Part shown: positions 1 to 12,797 of the stretch, piece by piece
Layout: each line of letters starts with the position of its first letter
Position numbering within the stretch: position 1 is the first letter of the stretch
Source of the DNA: Mortierella hygrophila
Taxonomy: Eukaryota; Mortierellomycota; Mortierellomycetes; Mortierellales; Mortierellaceae
DNA: 64,000 nt
Assembly: GCA_015680625.1 (NCBI GenBank)
Contig: JAAAXW010000017.1
Span: 1-64,000 of the forward strand
Direction of reading: 5' to 3'
Program-made: the position numbers and the translations under genes
The notes under the pieces: generated by a model
The model's database searches: none
Told to the model about the DNA's origin: nothing
The model's input: only the letters and a program-made list of their open reading frames with translations

Positions 1-2067
1 CCAAAACAGGACATTCATTCTCAGCTACGTCACATGATACACGCAAGTCATCCAAAAACGCCACAATCAACTAAGAACTGTCCCCCCCGGCTAAAATTGT
101 CTGATGTCTTACGTTTAGGACAATCTGCTTGCTTAACAACAAGAAACATAAGCCCGGCATAGTGGATCATAGAAGGCTTGATAGTAGGTCATAGAAGCCT
201 ATACGAAGATCCTTGCGACTCTCCTCTTCTATTCCTCTTTGTATTTCCATTTCTTTCGATCCTGTATTGTTTGCTTCTTTCCGATTGTTTCTTTACGCAG
301 TAGACACTTTCTTCATAGTTCGCGTGGAAGAGAAGGGTTTACTTGGACCTCCGACATTGCAAAGCATTCACGTAAATGAAAACACGCCCCATTAGCATGT
401 GGAGATTTGAACCATACATCTTCTACTCTTCACGTCTGCGCACGTTAAAGAAACTTGAACATATATCCCGGCCCATGTCCTCTTTCGCTGTTTTTTCTGC
501 CCGCTGGCATGCGAGGACACGAGCCAACGTAAGGTGAGCAGTGAACGCTTCGTGTATTTCATTTCTCTACTCTGCTCATCCAATCTCTTCCACACCCATA
601 CCCATTGGCTCGTTCTCGTCCTTGCTCTCTCATTCTCTGTCAGCAAAAATAGCATCTGTTCATTTTATTACCGACAGTCGAATATCGATTGCGGCGAGGA
701 AGGCAGTGCCAAGGAAAGAGGATAATCTGCCTTTCCGCCCTTGCCCATGGGCCATGGTCCGCCTTTTTGTGTGTGATTTTCTTCTTTTTTGGACGTTGTT
801 ATGCATGCTTCGCTAACTCTCCCCTATGTTTTCAGGTGTTTTGTTGAATGTGTGTGGATGCTGATAGGGTTTATTATCGAGTCCTTGTGTGTTGGTTTTC
901 GCCATTTTTATTATTCTTCCCGTCGACTGCGGGTTTAGTTTTGTTCTCTGGAACTCCAAACTCCACATGCAAATTTTACATAGCCTTGTTGATGTAAATG
1001 ACTTCGCATAGGGTAAAGAAGAGAGAGAAAGAGAATGGAAGAAAGAGAACGGTTCGTTGAATGGTGCCCTGTCTCTTTCCCCCTAAAGAAAGGTGTCAAG
1101 GCGAAGGTCGATCCCCATCGCCCAGGCACTTTCACGGATGACTATGTCTGTCTCACATAAGGTTGATCGCAAATAAAAAAAACGGTCGTAGTAGAAAGGA
1201 ACAAAACAAAAATGGGACAAAGGTGAAGGGGAGGATGGACTGGGAACTCTACCAGATGACCTTCCCAGTCCCGTTGTGTCAATCTGTCTCTAACCCTCTG
1301 TCTCTGTCTCTCCGACGGTCAGACAGCGAAAAATATTCAGGTCTACGTCGCACAAAGGAAAAAGACAAAGAAAAATAACAAAGAAAAAAAACAAACAGAA
1401 GAAGAGGGGAGAACGGATCTGCTTGTTTTGATACGAGAACATCCATAAGGACAGGGAAGCATTGGGCAAGGAAGGGCATCACATCGGGATGAGAAAGGAA
1501 GGGGGTGCGAAGAAGTAGGAAATGAATGAAAGAAAAAAATACGATGGGGGTCGAGAGAGAAGATGGAAGGGCGGTTATCGTTGGAGTGTGTGGGGTGAGC
1601 GAGGGCGGGACATGGTTGGATGTTGAAAGAAAGAGGGTGTGTACTTGACCCATGCAATTCCGCCCTGTGCCTAATATTATTATTTTTATTTTTTACCTTG
1701 TGGACATATTCGCTCACACATACACCAGAGACCCCCATTGGTTTTCTTTTTTACTTTGTCTTTTCTTTCCATCATCTTCAACTCCTTTAAATCAACTACT
1801 TACACTTTCCATCCATACCATATACCCCTACACCCCTCTAACTTCCTTAGTACTATTTCATCACTGGCTTGCTCTCCTTCCCCTACTTGCCTCTTTGCTC
1901 AACTTGCACAACCACTTTCATCCCACGATCCTCCCTCCTACATACCTCTCTCGTCATTCTTGACCCATCCAAAGCAGACCAGGACCCAACAAAAACGGCA
2001 CAACCAGCCTGTACGCCCACACAACAACACACAGAACGATACACTTCAGAAGGTCGACGTCAATACA
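1..2067. other. Non-coding flank and upstream region of the coiled-coil gene
   Basis: I see no convincing coding region here. The open frames are short, overlap on both strands and are driven by T-rich or A-rich composition. The last 400 bases are strongly pyrimidine-rich on the plus strand and pass into a CA-rich stretch before the ATG at 2068, a layout typical of a fungal promoter and 5' leader. An in-frame open frame continues upstream to 1738, but its translation is low-complexity Phe/Ser/Leu, so I read it as leader rather than coding sequence. Confidence 0.5.
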
Positions 2068-4271
2068 ATGAACACTGCTCGTCCCTCATCCAGGTCCAGC
2101 AATATCTCCAGCGTCTCCTCCAGCCATGCAGGTCCCCCACGACGAGCAAAAATAGCCGCCATGGCCCAAATGGACATCTCCTCCATCCCCCTCACAAAAC
2201 CCACTCGACTAGCCTCGCCCTCACAACCTCAGCTACAACAGACGATGCAGCAACAGCAACCGCCAAGACCTCGGCCGGCAGTCAAGATGCGATCGTCCGG
2301 GTCGGTGGTTACTATGAACTCTCTCTCTGGCAGGAATAAGAGCAGCAGTCCTGTGCCTTCGTCTTCGCGAGGAGGAGATATGATGACAGCAACTACCACA
2401 GCACCCATCGTCAGGAACAGTAAAGGAGGGAGTGTTGTTGGAGGTGGCGGCAGTAATGTCGGTGTCGTCAGACGTATTGGCACGGGAAGTAATAGCACGA
2501 TATCTGCATCAGCAGGACCAACAACAACAGGAGGATTTGGTGTCTCGGTCGGGAAGGTTACCACAACACAAACAGCAGCAGGACGCCGAGGTGGTAGTGT
2601 ACGACGGGAGGGCTCGGTGACTTCTTCGGACGATGGGACCGTGTCCGAGGACTCTGTTGAAGACCCGATTCAATTGTTCTCGGGCGGCGGAGGGCATCAC
2701 ATCAACAGCCTCCCCTTTGGACACTCCTCCATGGCCCCGACCCGCTCCTCCTCTGGACCCAGAATCGCATCGTCGTCCTCAGTCGTCTCTGCCGCAGGAT
2801 CTTCAGTAGGAACTAGGACCCGCGGTTCGGCATCGTCAACTGTATCCACTACTCCCAAACCGATGCGGATTGCTGCTGGGGCTGCTATCAAAGTCAATAC
2901 CGTCCCTTCTACAGCCACAGCAACAATACCTTTACCTTCAACGAATTCAGGAGTAACAACAACAACAGGCATCTCTTCCATCTCTATACCCTCGCTCTCC
3001 GTCATTTCTGCTTCTTCAGGACACTCTCTGAACGGGATGTCAGCTGCGAACGGTGGAGGACTATTGTCGACCTCATTGTCTTCATCAACATCGTCTTCGT
3101 CGCTCTCATGGGTCAGCAGTCCATCTCACAGGAACTCCAATGGATATGAACTCGGGTCGACCTCCCCAACCTCCTCCACACCCACTCAACCCCCACCGCC
3201 ACCAACATCGCCCGGCGTTGCTTCCTCACAAAATACCCTACAGTCGACTCTAATCCGCTCAGCGCCCATCAAAACACCAACTTCAGGAGCAGCAAGTGTG
3301 GCAGCTGCGAGTAAGCTGGCAGAGGAAAACAGACGACAGGAGGAAGCTGCACGGACGAGACGCAAGATTGCAGACTTGGAGATCTCGAATACGTCGCTGT
3401 TGCAAATCAATCAGACCTTGGAGGCCACTATTCGTAAACAAGCAGCGGAAATGCAGGAACTCAAGATGCGGATGCAATCGTAAGGAGACTTGCTTTTTTT
3501 GTTGTCGATGTTGTCAATGATAGTTGTGTTTTCATATTTGTGATGGCATGCAGCTCCTTTTTTTTGTCTATGCTTTTTCCTATCTGCCATTGACAATTAC
3601 CATTGGACCATGTGTCCCTTAATATGTTTTGCGACTATATCATACTCCTTAATATACCTAGTGCACAATTTGGAGGCGACTTGAGCTGGATGACATCGGA
3701 TAAGGGCGATCAGGACACTTCGTTGATGAGCACAATGAATGGCACTACAAGCCCCGAGGCTGCGGTGATAATCCACGAATTGACAGAATCTGAACGACAG
3801 GCAGACATGACCTTTAAGAGATTGTGTCTCACCATTGACCAGATGTTGTACGAGGCCAAACAAGCACTCGACCAGTCCTCTAAACCAGCTGGCGTCAAAG
3901 TCCTCTCGTCCTTTGATATGTGTAAGTTGACCCCACGTTGTTCGCTGGCGTATGACTTGTTTTCTATTTGTTGGTCACTGTTGAGTTGTTTACACAGCAG
4001 CACAAGGTATGCTTACTTACACCATGTTTTTTTTCTCTTCGCGGAATAATGCATAATAGATGAGAAGGAGGCGATGGAGGACGCAGCTCATGAGGACGAT
4101 TTGGACGCAGCGGACCAGTCGATTGTCATTGACGAGGATGAGATCGATTCTATTGGTAGGAGTAACCCACGCCATACAGAGGAACAAGAGTCGATTAGGA
4201 CAGCACCTGCCACCTCTGCATCCATCTCCTTCATGACCACGGCTCTTCACACGGCTACAACTGCGGCATAA
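2068..4271 (+). CDS. Ser/Thr-rich coiled-coil protein of unknown function, three exons
   Basis: I do not recognise the family. The model joins 2068-3479, 3662-3921 and 4060-4271, with donors GTAAGG and GTAAGT and acceptors CTAG and ATAG; phases agree and give 627 residues. Residues 1 to about 410 are low-complexity Ser/Thr/Gly/Pro with Gln runs, probably disordered. Residues about 418-471 form a charged coiled coil (RRKIADLEISN is its clearest part). After the first intron comes a conserved-looking helix (HELTESERQADMTFKRLCL), then an acidic stretch (IDEDEIDSIG) near the C-terminus. I chose the ATG at 2068 because the upstream in-frame sequence reads like leader. The arrangement suggests a scaffold or cytoskeletal adaptor, but that is only inference. 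The gene converges on the GATA factor gene. Confidence 0.75.
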
Positions 4272-4979
4272 ATAACAGCGACATCGCCATTATGAAAAGC
4301 AACAAATCGATCTTGTTTTTTATGTCGACTTTGGCTTGACAAACACTTGATTGGTAGTTTGGACCATTGCCAGAACCCATTGCTCATCAAAACAATTGGT
4401 TTGTCGGTTGTTGACTTGCGTTTTCGTGCCAATGGTTTTGTTTGCACACTTTTTTTCCCCTCTCGTCATTGGAACTTGGACACTTCCTTTTTGTAATTAC
4501 GTTATTATACCTTATTCTTTCGCATTGATTCAATGCATACCCTAACCTCCACTCACTCTCCCCTCTTCCCCTTTCTTCGCCGTATTGTTCAGGTTCTTCT
4601 TCACTTGTCATTTTTCGCACATAGACCCTCTTGTTTTCCATCCCCCCCACACACACACAATACTAAACAAGCACCGTTTTGCTTCCATACAATTCGTCTC
4701 GTTCAATAACCATGGTGTCAATTAATAATTGCGAATGAATACTTTGGAGGTAATATTTTTAATGGATTCTAAATGAGTTGTACAAAATAGTGAACTGACA
4801 GAAGGTATAAGGTGGTTGCCAACAGGCAAAGGTAGTGGTCGAAGAACTGTTGATACAAAGTAAAAAAGGATACTATAACTAAGGTAGGTGTGTATGTTTT
4901 TTTTTGGTGATAAAAAATGAATGTCTATAGATGAAAAAAGAAAAAAAGATATAGCTGGGGACGGGTGTTGTTGAGAGGT
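4272..4979. other. Convergent intergenic region
   Basis: About 700 bases lie between the 3' ends of two convergent genes. The sequence is T-rich on the plus strand with a run of CA repeats near 4650. I see no open frame of coding character. It presumably holds both 3' untranslated regions and poly(A) sites. Confidence 0.5.
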
Positions 4980-7900
4980 TTAGTCGCTGGCAGCAAAGAC
5001 GGCGATCGACGATTGCTGCTGCTGCTGCTGGTGATGCCAGTACGCGCTGTTGTTGTTGTTGGCAGTTTCCTCATCATCGTGCTCGTCACAGTCCTCCGAT
5101 CCTCCACGACCAGCGAGCGGCTGGAAGACCTGCTGCTGGCGGAAGGTGTGGTATTCAGGCTCCATCGTCGCAGCCTCAGATCCGCCCATGTTATATGCGG
5201 CAACCATCTGAGAGTGCTGCTGCTGGTTATAGGAAGGAGTAGGCCAGGAGTAACCCATGCGGTCCTCCTTGACGGGTGGTGAAGACAATGACAAGGACCC
5301 GAAACCACACTCTGTGGTTGGGGTTGAGACGATCGACTGTTGGTGCTGCTGTTGGGCAAGCAAGATGTTCATCTGCTGCTGTTGTTGCTGAGGTGTCAAA
5401 CCTGCAGAAGCGGCAGCGAACTCGGAGGAATCGTTGGGCATGCTGAGGCGATGACGGAGGACGTGGCATCGGTTCTCGAGGATGTTGAGGAACTTATACA
5501 TCTGGCCTGGACGCATGTGCTCGACCAAGACTTGGAACCGCATATCGTCAAAGATGAGAGACTTTTGGGAAGATCCAGTGGTAGAGTTGTCGTTCATGTC
5601 CTGTTGGGTTTGATGCTGGTTGTGATGGTGGTGGAGGAGCTCATCCTTGGAAGAAGCAACGAGGCCATCGACAGCCATGCCGGTAAGGGCGGTAGGGGGT
5701 AGGGAGTAGGCGGCCATGGCGCCACCGTGGCTGAGGGGGGAGATCATCGAGGCTGTCAGGGGAGAGGACAAAGTGCTTGTGGGCGAGAAGGGGCCAGCAT
5801 CGCCCATGAGGAGCGGCGAGTCGTTCAAGTCCTCGGGCAAGAAACCAGTCGAGTGGTAGTGGGCAAAAGCAGCTGCAGCCGAGGCGGCGTCTTGACCGGC
5901 CAAGTGGTGGTGGTGATGTTGCTGGTGAGAGTTGCCCATCATGTCGGCGTGGATGTTACCATGCTGCTGCTGCCATTCAACTGCAGAGTGGGACTGTTGG
6001 TTCATAGGGAAACCCGAGAGGTCGGTTTGGATGGGACCGTTGAAGGAGCGGGTCTGGCGGTGGCGTGACGCGTTCTTTGATCCCTTGCTGTTACCACTGC
6101 TGCTGCTCCTCTTGACACGGGGACCGGTCGTGACATCCAAGAAGGACAGAGCCTGCTTTGCAGAGATGGTAGTAGCAGTTTCATCAGACTTGTCCTGAGC
6201 GGATGACTCTTCAGCAGAGGTCTCGATGCAAAGACCCTCAGCCTGCTGATGGTCTTCGGCCTGGTTGTTGCTGTTCTCAGGAACGACGGGGGCGGGGGAA
6301 GAGGAAGCCGCCTCGGGCTCCTCATCCTCCTCCTTGATGCTCCGGGGGGACATGACGGGGGACGAAGAACTAGGAGACGAAGCTGACGAATCTTTCTTTG
6401 AGCGCGCTGCCGCATTAGCGGCCGCGTTACCAGAGGGAGCGAGGGTGTAGGGCGACGCGTGCTCTCGGTTCTGTTGATGGTGCGCTCCCCCATTGGTTGG
6501 GTTGTTGTTCTGGCTGAGGGAGGGCTTGTGGCGGATATGAAGCGGGCGATGACCGTTGTACTGCTTGTAGTACAGACCACAGGCATTGCACAAGGAATGT
6601 TTGCGATCCAGGGTGCGACGCCAAAGTGGGGTCTGTGTGACCTTGCAGTTGAAGCACTCGAGCGCGCGCGGGGGACGCGCACTGGCCTTCTTGGTTTTGG
6701 TTGCCTTGGGCTGCTTGGTGGTACCATTGCTGCTGCTGTTGTGGTTGTTATGGGTGCTATTCTGCTGAAGGGCTGCGGCCAGGGACCAGACCTGGTTGGA
6801 GATGGACGCCGCGTTACCAGAACCGTTGCCGTTGTGGTGACCTCCATGAACGCTCAGTTGGTGCTGGTGGTGGTTTGGGATTCCCATGCTGGCACTGCTG
6901 TTGGTGTTCATGTCCGGGCTTGAAGAAGAAGGCGTCGAGATGGCGAGGGTAAGACCATCGTCCATATGCGCGAACCGATCGACCATCATGTGCTGGCGAG
7001 CGTGGTGGTTGTGCTGGTGCTGGTGATGATGTGCCACAGAGTTCATGCCGACGTAGTCGCCAAAGGGGTCGTCGTCGTTCATGGTAGTGCTGCCGCCGAG
7101 GTGGTGGTGGTGATGATGGTGTGGCGGTTGGTGGTGCTGTTGTTGGTATTGTGAATGATAGATCTGTTGGTGGTGGTTGTGTCGTTGTTGCATTTGCATA
7201 GAATCGTTCTCTTGGATAAGATCCTTCAATGAAGACGAGGTCAACGGTTGTGATGGAGACGAAGATGAGGACTGGAAGGTAGAGGAAGAAGTTCCAGGAG
7301 TGGATGCAGACAAAGATGAAGGCGTCGAAGAGGAAGAAGAAGTGGGGTTCTGCTGGTGTTGTTCCCATGTGGTAGACGCGTTATTAAAGTTGCTCGTCGT
7401 TGACGTCGTCGTGGCTGTGGTGGTGTTCGCGTCCGTTGCAGTTGCAGTTGTTGCTGGTGGTGTTGTGGTTGATGATGCAGAGGAGAGGGGAAAGAAGGAT
7501 TCTTGTAGTTGTTGATCCTGTTGTGGTTCTGGGGAGGAAGGTTGTTGTTGTTGTTGTTGTTGTTGGTGAGTAAAGGCACCAGCAATGTTGTAGGCGTCTA
7601 ATTGGGGGAGCACGAGTATTTAAAGGGACGAAGAGAAAACAAGGTTAAAACAATATTTAGTGTTTGTCAAAGATAAAAAGAGAATGGTTAAAGACAAAGC
7701 TGGAGAAAGATATGAATGCACGAAAGAAAACAATGGGCAATGATGCACAGAGGGGGGGAAGGGAGGAGCAAGGAGAGAAAAAAGGGACTCGGTCGTAACC
7801 CAACCCCCCTCCTGGCATTGAGAGGGAAAGCAATGTCCGTGTGTAAAAAGAGGATGTGAGATAGACAACAGAAGCGAGGGCTAAAATTGTTCCAAAAGAC

Positions 7901-10900
7901 ACGCTTAGAAAAGGTCAATGAAAAAAGGGTGGTTGTGCGAACTAAGGAGAGCAGAAGGAAGCAAAGTGACAGACAGGACAACGCGAGGGTGAACAGTGCT
8001 GCCTGTCCACTCGCTGGTCTAGCCTGGTGCATTGTTTCGATCAAGTGGATGGAAGAAAAGGTTGTGCAGGGATGGATAGGAGGAGGAAGAAAGAGGAGTA
8101 GGAAAGAAGAGTAGGAGAAGGAGGCTGAATGAGAGAAGAAAAAAAGGAGGGAGGAAGACGCACACACAAAGACACAAAGAGAGAAGGAATGGAGGTGGTG
8201 CAGAAACCACGCGCCATGACATGACATGAACAACAAAATCAAATAAGGAGTGAATGTGTAAAGCATTTTTCTTTTTGAACGGAAGGGGTTCAAGATATCG
8301 GTGGTTGGGTTACGAAGGAGATGCAGGAAGATAACAACAAGACGGGCCAGAAGAGCAAGAAGAGGGGAAAGCAAGGGCAGAGAGGGAGAAAGAGAGTGAG
8401 AAAAAGAGAATGAGAGAAAACAAGGGAGAGAGCAAGGGAGAGGAAGAGAGAGAGCAAGTATTTTTCAATCGAGTGTATTCGACGAACAAACACACAAAAA
8501 AAAGCGGATGAGCCCATGGAGACCAGGAATGCCTGCTTTGACCCAGAGTAAAGGAAAAGGCCAATGGACGACGGATGGATACACAAATATTTAAACATAC
8601 ACGATGAAGGCATGCGATGGATGGATAGATAGATAGGATGAAGCGAGGAGATGAAAAAGGAATTTGAATGGGGAAGCTGGACAGATGCGAAAGGGATAAT
8701 GAGAGAGAAAACAGGGGGACAATACGAGAAGACACAATATTATGGCAAAAATGAAAACCAAAGGGCCATTGCTGTCATGGACAACTGGGACAATGGAGAA
8801 AGAAGCGAAGGGAAAAGACCATAATAGAGTCCTGCATGACATATGGCATATGGCATGGCGTGGACATCCACGTAAGGGAATACAATAAAAAAGAAGTCAA
8901 GAATGAACGATGAACGGATAGAAGCAAAGCGAACTTAAAAGGCGAAAGGAATGAAAGGAGAGAAGACTTCATTCCTCATCATCGCTTCAATGCCTCTATG
9001 TCACATCCAGACCCATCGACAAAGACGCGTTGACGGAAATCAAAAGAATGAACGGTCTCTCTCTCTCTCTCTCTCCTGTCTCTCATAGTCCCGATGAACG
9101 TCCTTGAAAAAAACGGACGCTAGCATATTTGTTTTTTTTTCCTCACCAGGAGTCGTACAAAGAGAGGAGAGAAAACACGGGATGGGAGGACAAAGGGGAC
9201 AATGAGAAAAAGAAAAGAGAAAAAGGACAGAAAGGAGACAATGAATGTTGAACGGAGGGGGGTGCAAGAACAACAAAAAAACAAGAAAAGAGAGAGAAGT
9301 AGACAAAGAAGAGCTGATTCGTGTTCTCAATCCAGCCAGCTAGCCAGCCCAAGCTCTTGTCTCTCACTCCATCCGTTTACCCATCTTGCGTTTTGTTTTG
9401 TGTTTTGTTTTCAATGCCCTCCCCTTCTTTTCTTTTTAGCCCCGGGAATTAGCCCTTGTGATTCTTCCCATGAACCAGCCTTGTGCGGCCCTTGGTTTTG
9501 TTCGACTCTTAGGATGATTTCCACCCTTTTTTTTAGTATATGTTTTTCTACACGGAAGGGAGGGCACTCACTTTGGATAAGCAACATTCCGGTTGCGTTC
9601 TGGGCCCTCGTGTTCACAAAACAATCAAATAGCACGGGAGAAGGCGCAGAGGGGAACACAAAGCAAGAAACGTATGCAGAAGAACCGTTTCTTATAATCA
9701 CGAAAGAATAAAAAGAGATGGGCGAATAATAGAGTAGCTCATTCACGAGGGTAGCTGTTTGTCTTGGACCGAGCTCCCAGTCTGTCCAAGCGGACAGGGG
9801 TGGAGATAATAGAAAAGAGGGGAGTTGTTGATGTTGGAGAAAGAGAGATGGACAGATCGGATTGGGCCATGGTGGGGTTGGATCGATGGGTTTGGTGTAG
9901 CATGCGCGTGGGAGGGAGAAAGGGCGCGTGAAAGTCCGCGTGAAGGACCCGCGGGATAAAAAATATTTTAAGCAGGCAACGGACAACAACTAGCCCTTGC
10001 CTTCCCTGTGTCGCTCTTTTTTCTTCTGTCTTCTGCTTGTTCTTGACCATGCTACTGCCCTTCCCAGTAAGCAAGTATGCCGAGCGGGGTAACCTCATGT
10101 CGTCCATCTTAAAAACAAGAAACAAACACAAACTAAACCACGATATGACAGACTAGGCGGCATTGTCAGCCATTCGCACCCATAACTTTAACTGCACTCG
10201 TGAACACGAGCACATAACACAAAACACACACACCACAAAAACAAATGGAAACGGACCAACCATCGCAAATGCATACCATGCACACTCACAGGACGATGAC
10301 GAAAGTGGACGCTCCACATAACATAAACAAATAAACTGATAAAAAAACCCCTCGCTCTCTCTGCCTATTTGTTCTCTCCTTCGTTTTTTACGCGCATGTG
10401 TTGAGCAAGAGGAAGAAAAGAAGGGGGGAGGAGAGGAAAGGAAAGGAAAGGATTGGATTGGATTGGATGGATCGATACATGGTACGATTACACAAAGACA
10501 CAGAAAAAGAGGAGGATAGTAGGGGAGCAATTGGGAACGCGCCTCTTTTCTCACTGTCTGTCGCGCTTTCTTTTCTCGCTCGTCCCATTGGGGGACTGTG
10601 AAAGGAAGAAGTAAAAGAGCATAAAGGCGAAAAGGGGAAGGGTAAGGAAGGAGGGCGCCAACAGTAGCACGGTAAAAGGAAAAGGCAACGTAACATAATA
10701 GGAAAGAACATGGTAGTGTATGCATGTGCGTCGGGGTATAATAAACGCGTTATGAGGGCCGAATAAAATAAAAAAAGGAACCAGGGAACATAAAAATAAT
10801 AAAGAGGGGAAGGGATAAACCACACCACATACCAGCAAAGTTGCGAAGGAGACCGTTGGCAGAGGTGTCGCGGGAGGCAGTCATGCTCTGGAGGACAAGG

Positions 10901-11331
10901 TGGCGGGACTGGGACAACATCTGGTGTTGGATCAACTGCTCGGGGCTAGGCTGGTCGTATCCGATAGGCACGAGCTCGGCTCCGTTAAAATGGCGGGGCG
11001 CCCATGATCCAGTCGAGGACGCGATGACTGCAACGGCTGTTGGGTCCATGTGATCCAATTTGCCGAGGTCAGCCTGTTGATGTTGTTGTTGTTGTTGCTG
11101 TTGTTGTTGTTGATGTTGCAGTTGCTGCAGCTGCTGGAGCTGTTGAGCGGAGGCGACGGAGGACATCATCATAATAGCTTCAGACACGTTGTTGCTATTG
11201 TGGTTGCTGTTGAATATGGAGTGTTGCTGCTGCTGCTGTGGTTGCCGTCGGTTGAATTCGTCTGGTGAGGAGATGGGGGACGGTTGGTTGGAAGCAGAAA
11301 GTGTTTGAATGAGTAATGAGGCTGATTTCAT
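4980..11331 (-). CDS. GATA-type zinc-finger transcription factor with a 3.2 kb intron
   Basis: This is a probable sequence-specific nuclear transcription factor of 1038 residues. Exon 1 runs 11331-10833 and exon 2 runs 7597-4980; donor GTATGTGG and acceptor AATTAG join in phase 1 (Ala-Asp junction). The finger lies near residues 481-525, C-x2-C-x18-C-x2-C, with TPLWRR, the HSLCNACGLYYKQY core and a basic tail HRPLHIRHKP. The 18-residue loop is one of the known fungal subclasses. Around residues 855-885 a second conserved-looking helix (HMRPGQMYKFLNILENR) could be a protein-contact segment. The rest is Gln, His, Asn and Ser runs. Another ATG 15 bases upstream (11346) is in frame, but the ATG at 11331 has A at -3. 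Target genes cannot be told from sequence. The exon 1 link rests on splice phase and matching Gln-rich style; an alternative start inside the intron is possible. Confidence 0.8.
7598..10832 (-). other. Long intron of the GATA factor gene
   Basis: The inferred intron is 3235 bases, whereas the other introns I could delimit here are mostly 60-400 bases and at most about 740. The plus strand is strongly purine-rich in its left half, so the transcribed strand is CT-rich, like a leader or promoter region. It contains a CT microsatellite near 9058-9075 and tandem GATA motifs near 8616-8640. No open frame within it has coding character. It could hide an internal promoter for a shorter isoform starting inside exon 2. 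Confidence 0.55.
8616..8640. repeat. Tandem GATGGATG / GATAGATAGATA motif
   Basis: Short tandem tetranucleotide tract with three overlapping GATA cores, located inside the long intron of the GATA factor gene. GATA is the core recognised by this class of finger, so it could be an autoregulatory site, but a simple microsatellite would look the same. Confidence 0.4.
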
Positions 11332-11346
11332 GGTTTGAAAAAGCAT

Positions 11347-12766
11347 TCGAGATCCGTTTTTTTTGTGGTCGAGTGGAAGAGAAGACGCGGGAAGAGTGGG
11401 CACGATAGAGTTGGAGGTGCGTAGATAGAAAGGCGTGTGGATGTTTTTGAGCTTTACGTCAATAACGCAGGAGAGCACTTTTGGATAATAGACAAGCAAG
11501 GGAAAGGGTGACAAGGAGACGCAATATGTGCAGGTGGGTAAGGAGACAACAAAGAAAGGACCTTGCTTATTGTTTTTGCTTTTTTTTTTTTGCAGGAAGG
11601 GGTAAGAGTGGAGGAAAGGGTTTTGATCGGAGGAAAAGCAAACGAAAGACGCACCGTAAGGAAATGGGATGAGAAAAAAAAGGGAAAACGCGAAAAAAGG
11701 CGCAGGCGAACGAAGGGCGGGAAAAACGGGTCGTCTTTATGTGAATCGGGGGGGGCAGATAAAAGCATGAAAGACGCGCCAGAAGTCGCCAAGTGGGGCC
11801 AGTCCCCCCCCCCCACACACACACACACACACACCCCTTTTATTCTTTGCCTTCATCACTTCTGTTCGTATTTGGGACCATGCCACTCTAGTCCCCGACT
11901 TCAGCCGGTAACAGCCCTCGCCGAGCCACACATACCCCCCCCCCCCCCCCGGGTAGAACGATTTTGCTGTTGGTGCATGAATGAGCAAAGAGAAGAAGAG
12001 GGGGAGTGGAGAGGAAGGTAGTAACGGGCAATTAGAGAAACATACGCCCGTGGGGGAGGAGAGAGGGATGAAATGGTAATAGAGTGTGCGTGTGAATGTA
12101 CAAACAAGCACGTTGCTTCTCTTAGTAGGCATGAAAGAACAGTTAACGTGCACGAAGTAGGATAGAGACGGATAAATAACAGATGGTGGTGTGTATGTGC
12201 AAGCGTGTAAGTGTGCAAGGTGGTGTGAGTGGATGTGTATAAGGGGTAATGTGAGTGAATGGGGGCGGGATGGGTGGGTGAAAACGTGGCACTGAAGAGA
12301 GTTTGCGCTGTGCAAGGCAAACAAGAGAGGACCGTTGTTGTCGCTCAGTATCGCTTGTTAGTAGGAGGGAAAATGAGCTGGGTCTGTACCTTATTGAGTC
12401 AGAGTCAGGTCGAGTGGTGGCAAACTGAGAAAAGGGGAAATGGTTGAGCACAAAAGGAGGTGAAATAGGGAGTGAAAGAGGGGAAGGCTGGAGAGGAGAT
12501 GGTCTTGCGTGTATATGTATGAGTGTGGGTGAGGATCGAAGAGTAGAATATCAATGCTACAATTGCAATTGAAAGGGGAAATGGAGTGGAGGGGAAGGAT
12601 TGGGAAGGATGGAGTATAAGTATTCGTGAATGAATGGGAGTAGTGAGAGTGTTGGGAGTGAAGGAGAAGCGATGCTGTGCTGAGCAGTTGGATAGTGCTT
12701 TGTTGTCCTCAGGGGTATATTCAAAAGAATGGGGGTATGTTGTTGAAGATGAAGGATCTTTTTAAG

Positions 12767-12797
<31 letters not shown>

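Noticed and set aside
395..425. GGTTCAAATCTCC on the minus strand, similar to a tRNA B-box
   Set aside because: No paired T-stem, anticodon arm or acceptor stem can be drawn around it.
1163..1738. Overlapping open frames of 70-130 codons on both strands
   Set aside because: Their translations are low-complexity (Phe/Ser/Pro or Lys/Arg-rich), overlap each other and lack splice-linked partners. They follow from purine and pyrimidine tracts.
1738..2067. In-frame extension upstream of the coiled-coil gene's start
   Set aside because: The added residues are Phe/Ser/Leu low-complexity encoded by a typical CT-rich leader; the ATG at 2068 opens a sensible protein.
7688..8735. Long minus-strand frames (up to 228 codons) rich in Phe, Leu, Ser and Cys
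   Set aside because: These are translations of CT-rich intron sequence, several overlap in different frames, and none has a recognisable domain.
9739..10131. Minus-strand frame of 130 codons inside the GATA intron, with less biased composition
   Set aside because: It has a readable start but no motif, no evident splice link to the flanking exons and a chance-like length; kept only as a possible alternative exon.
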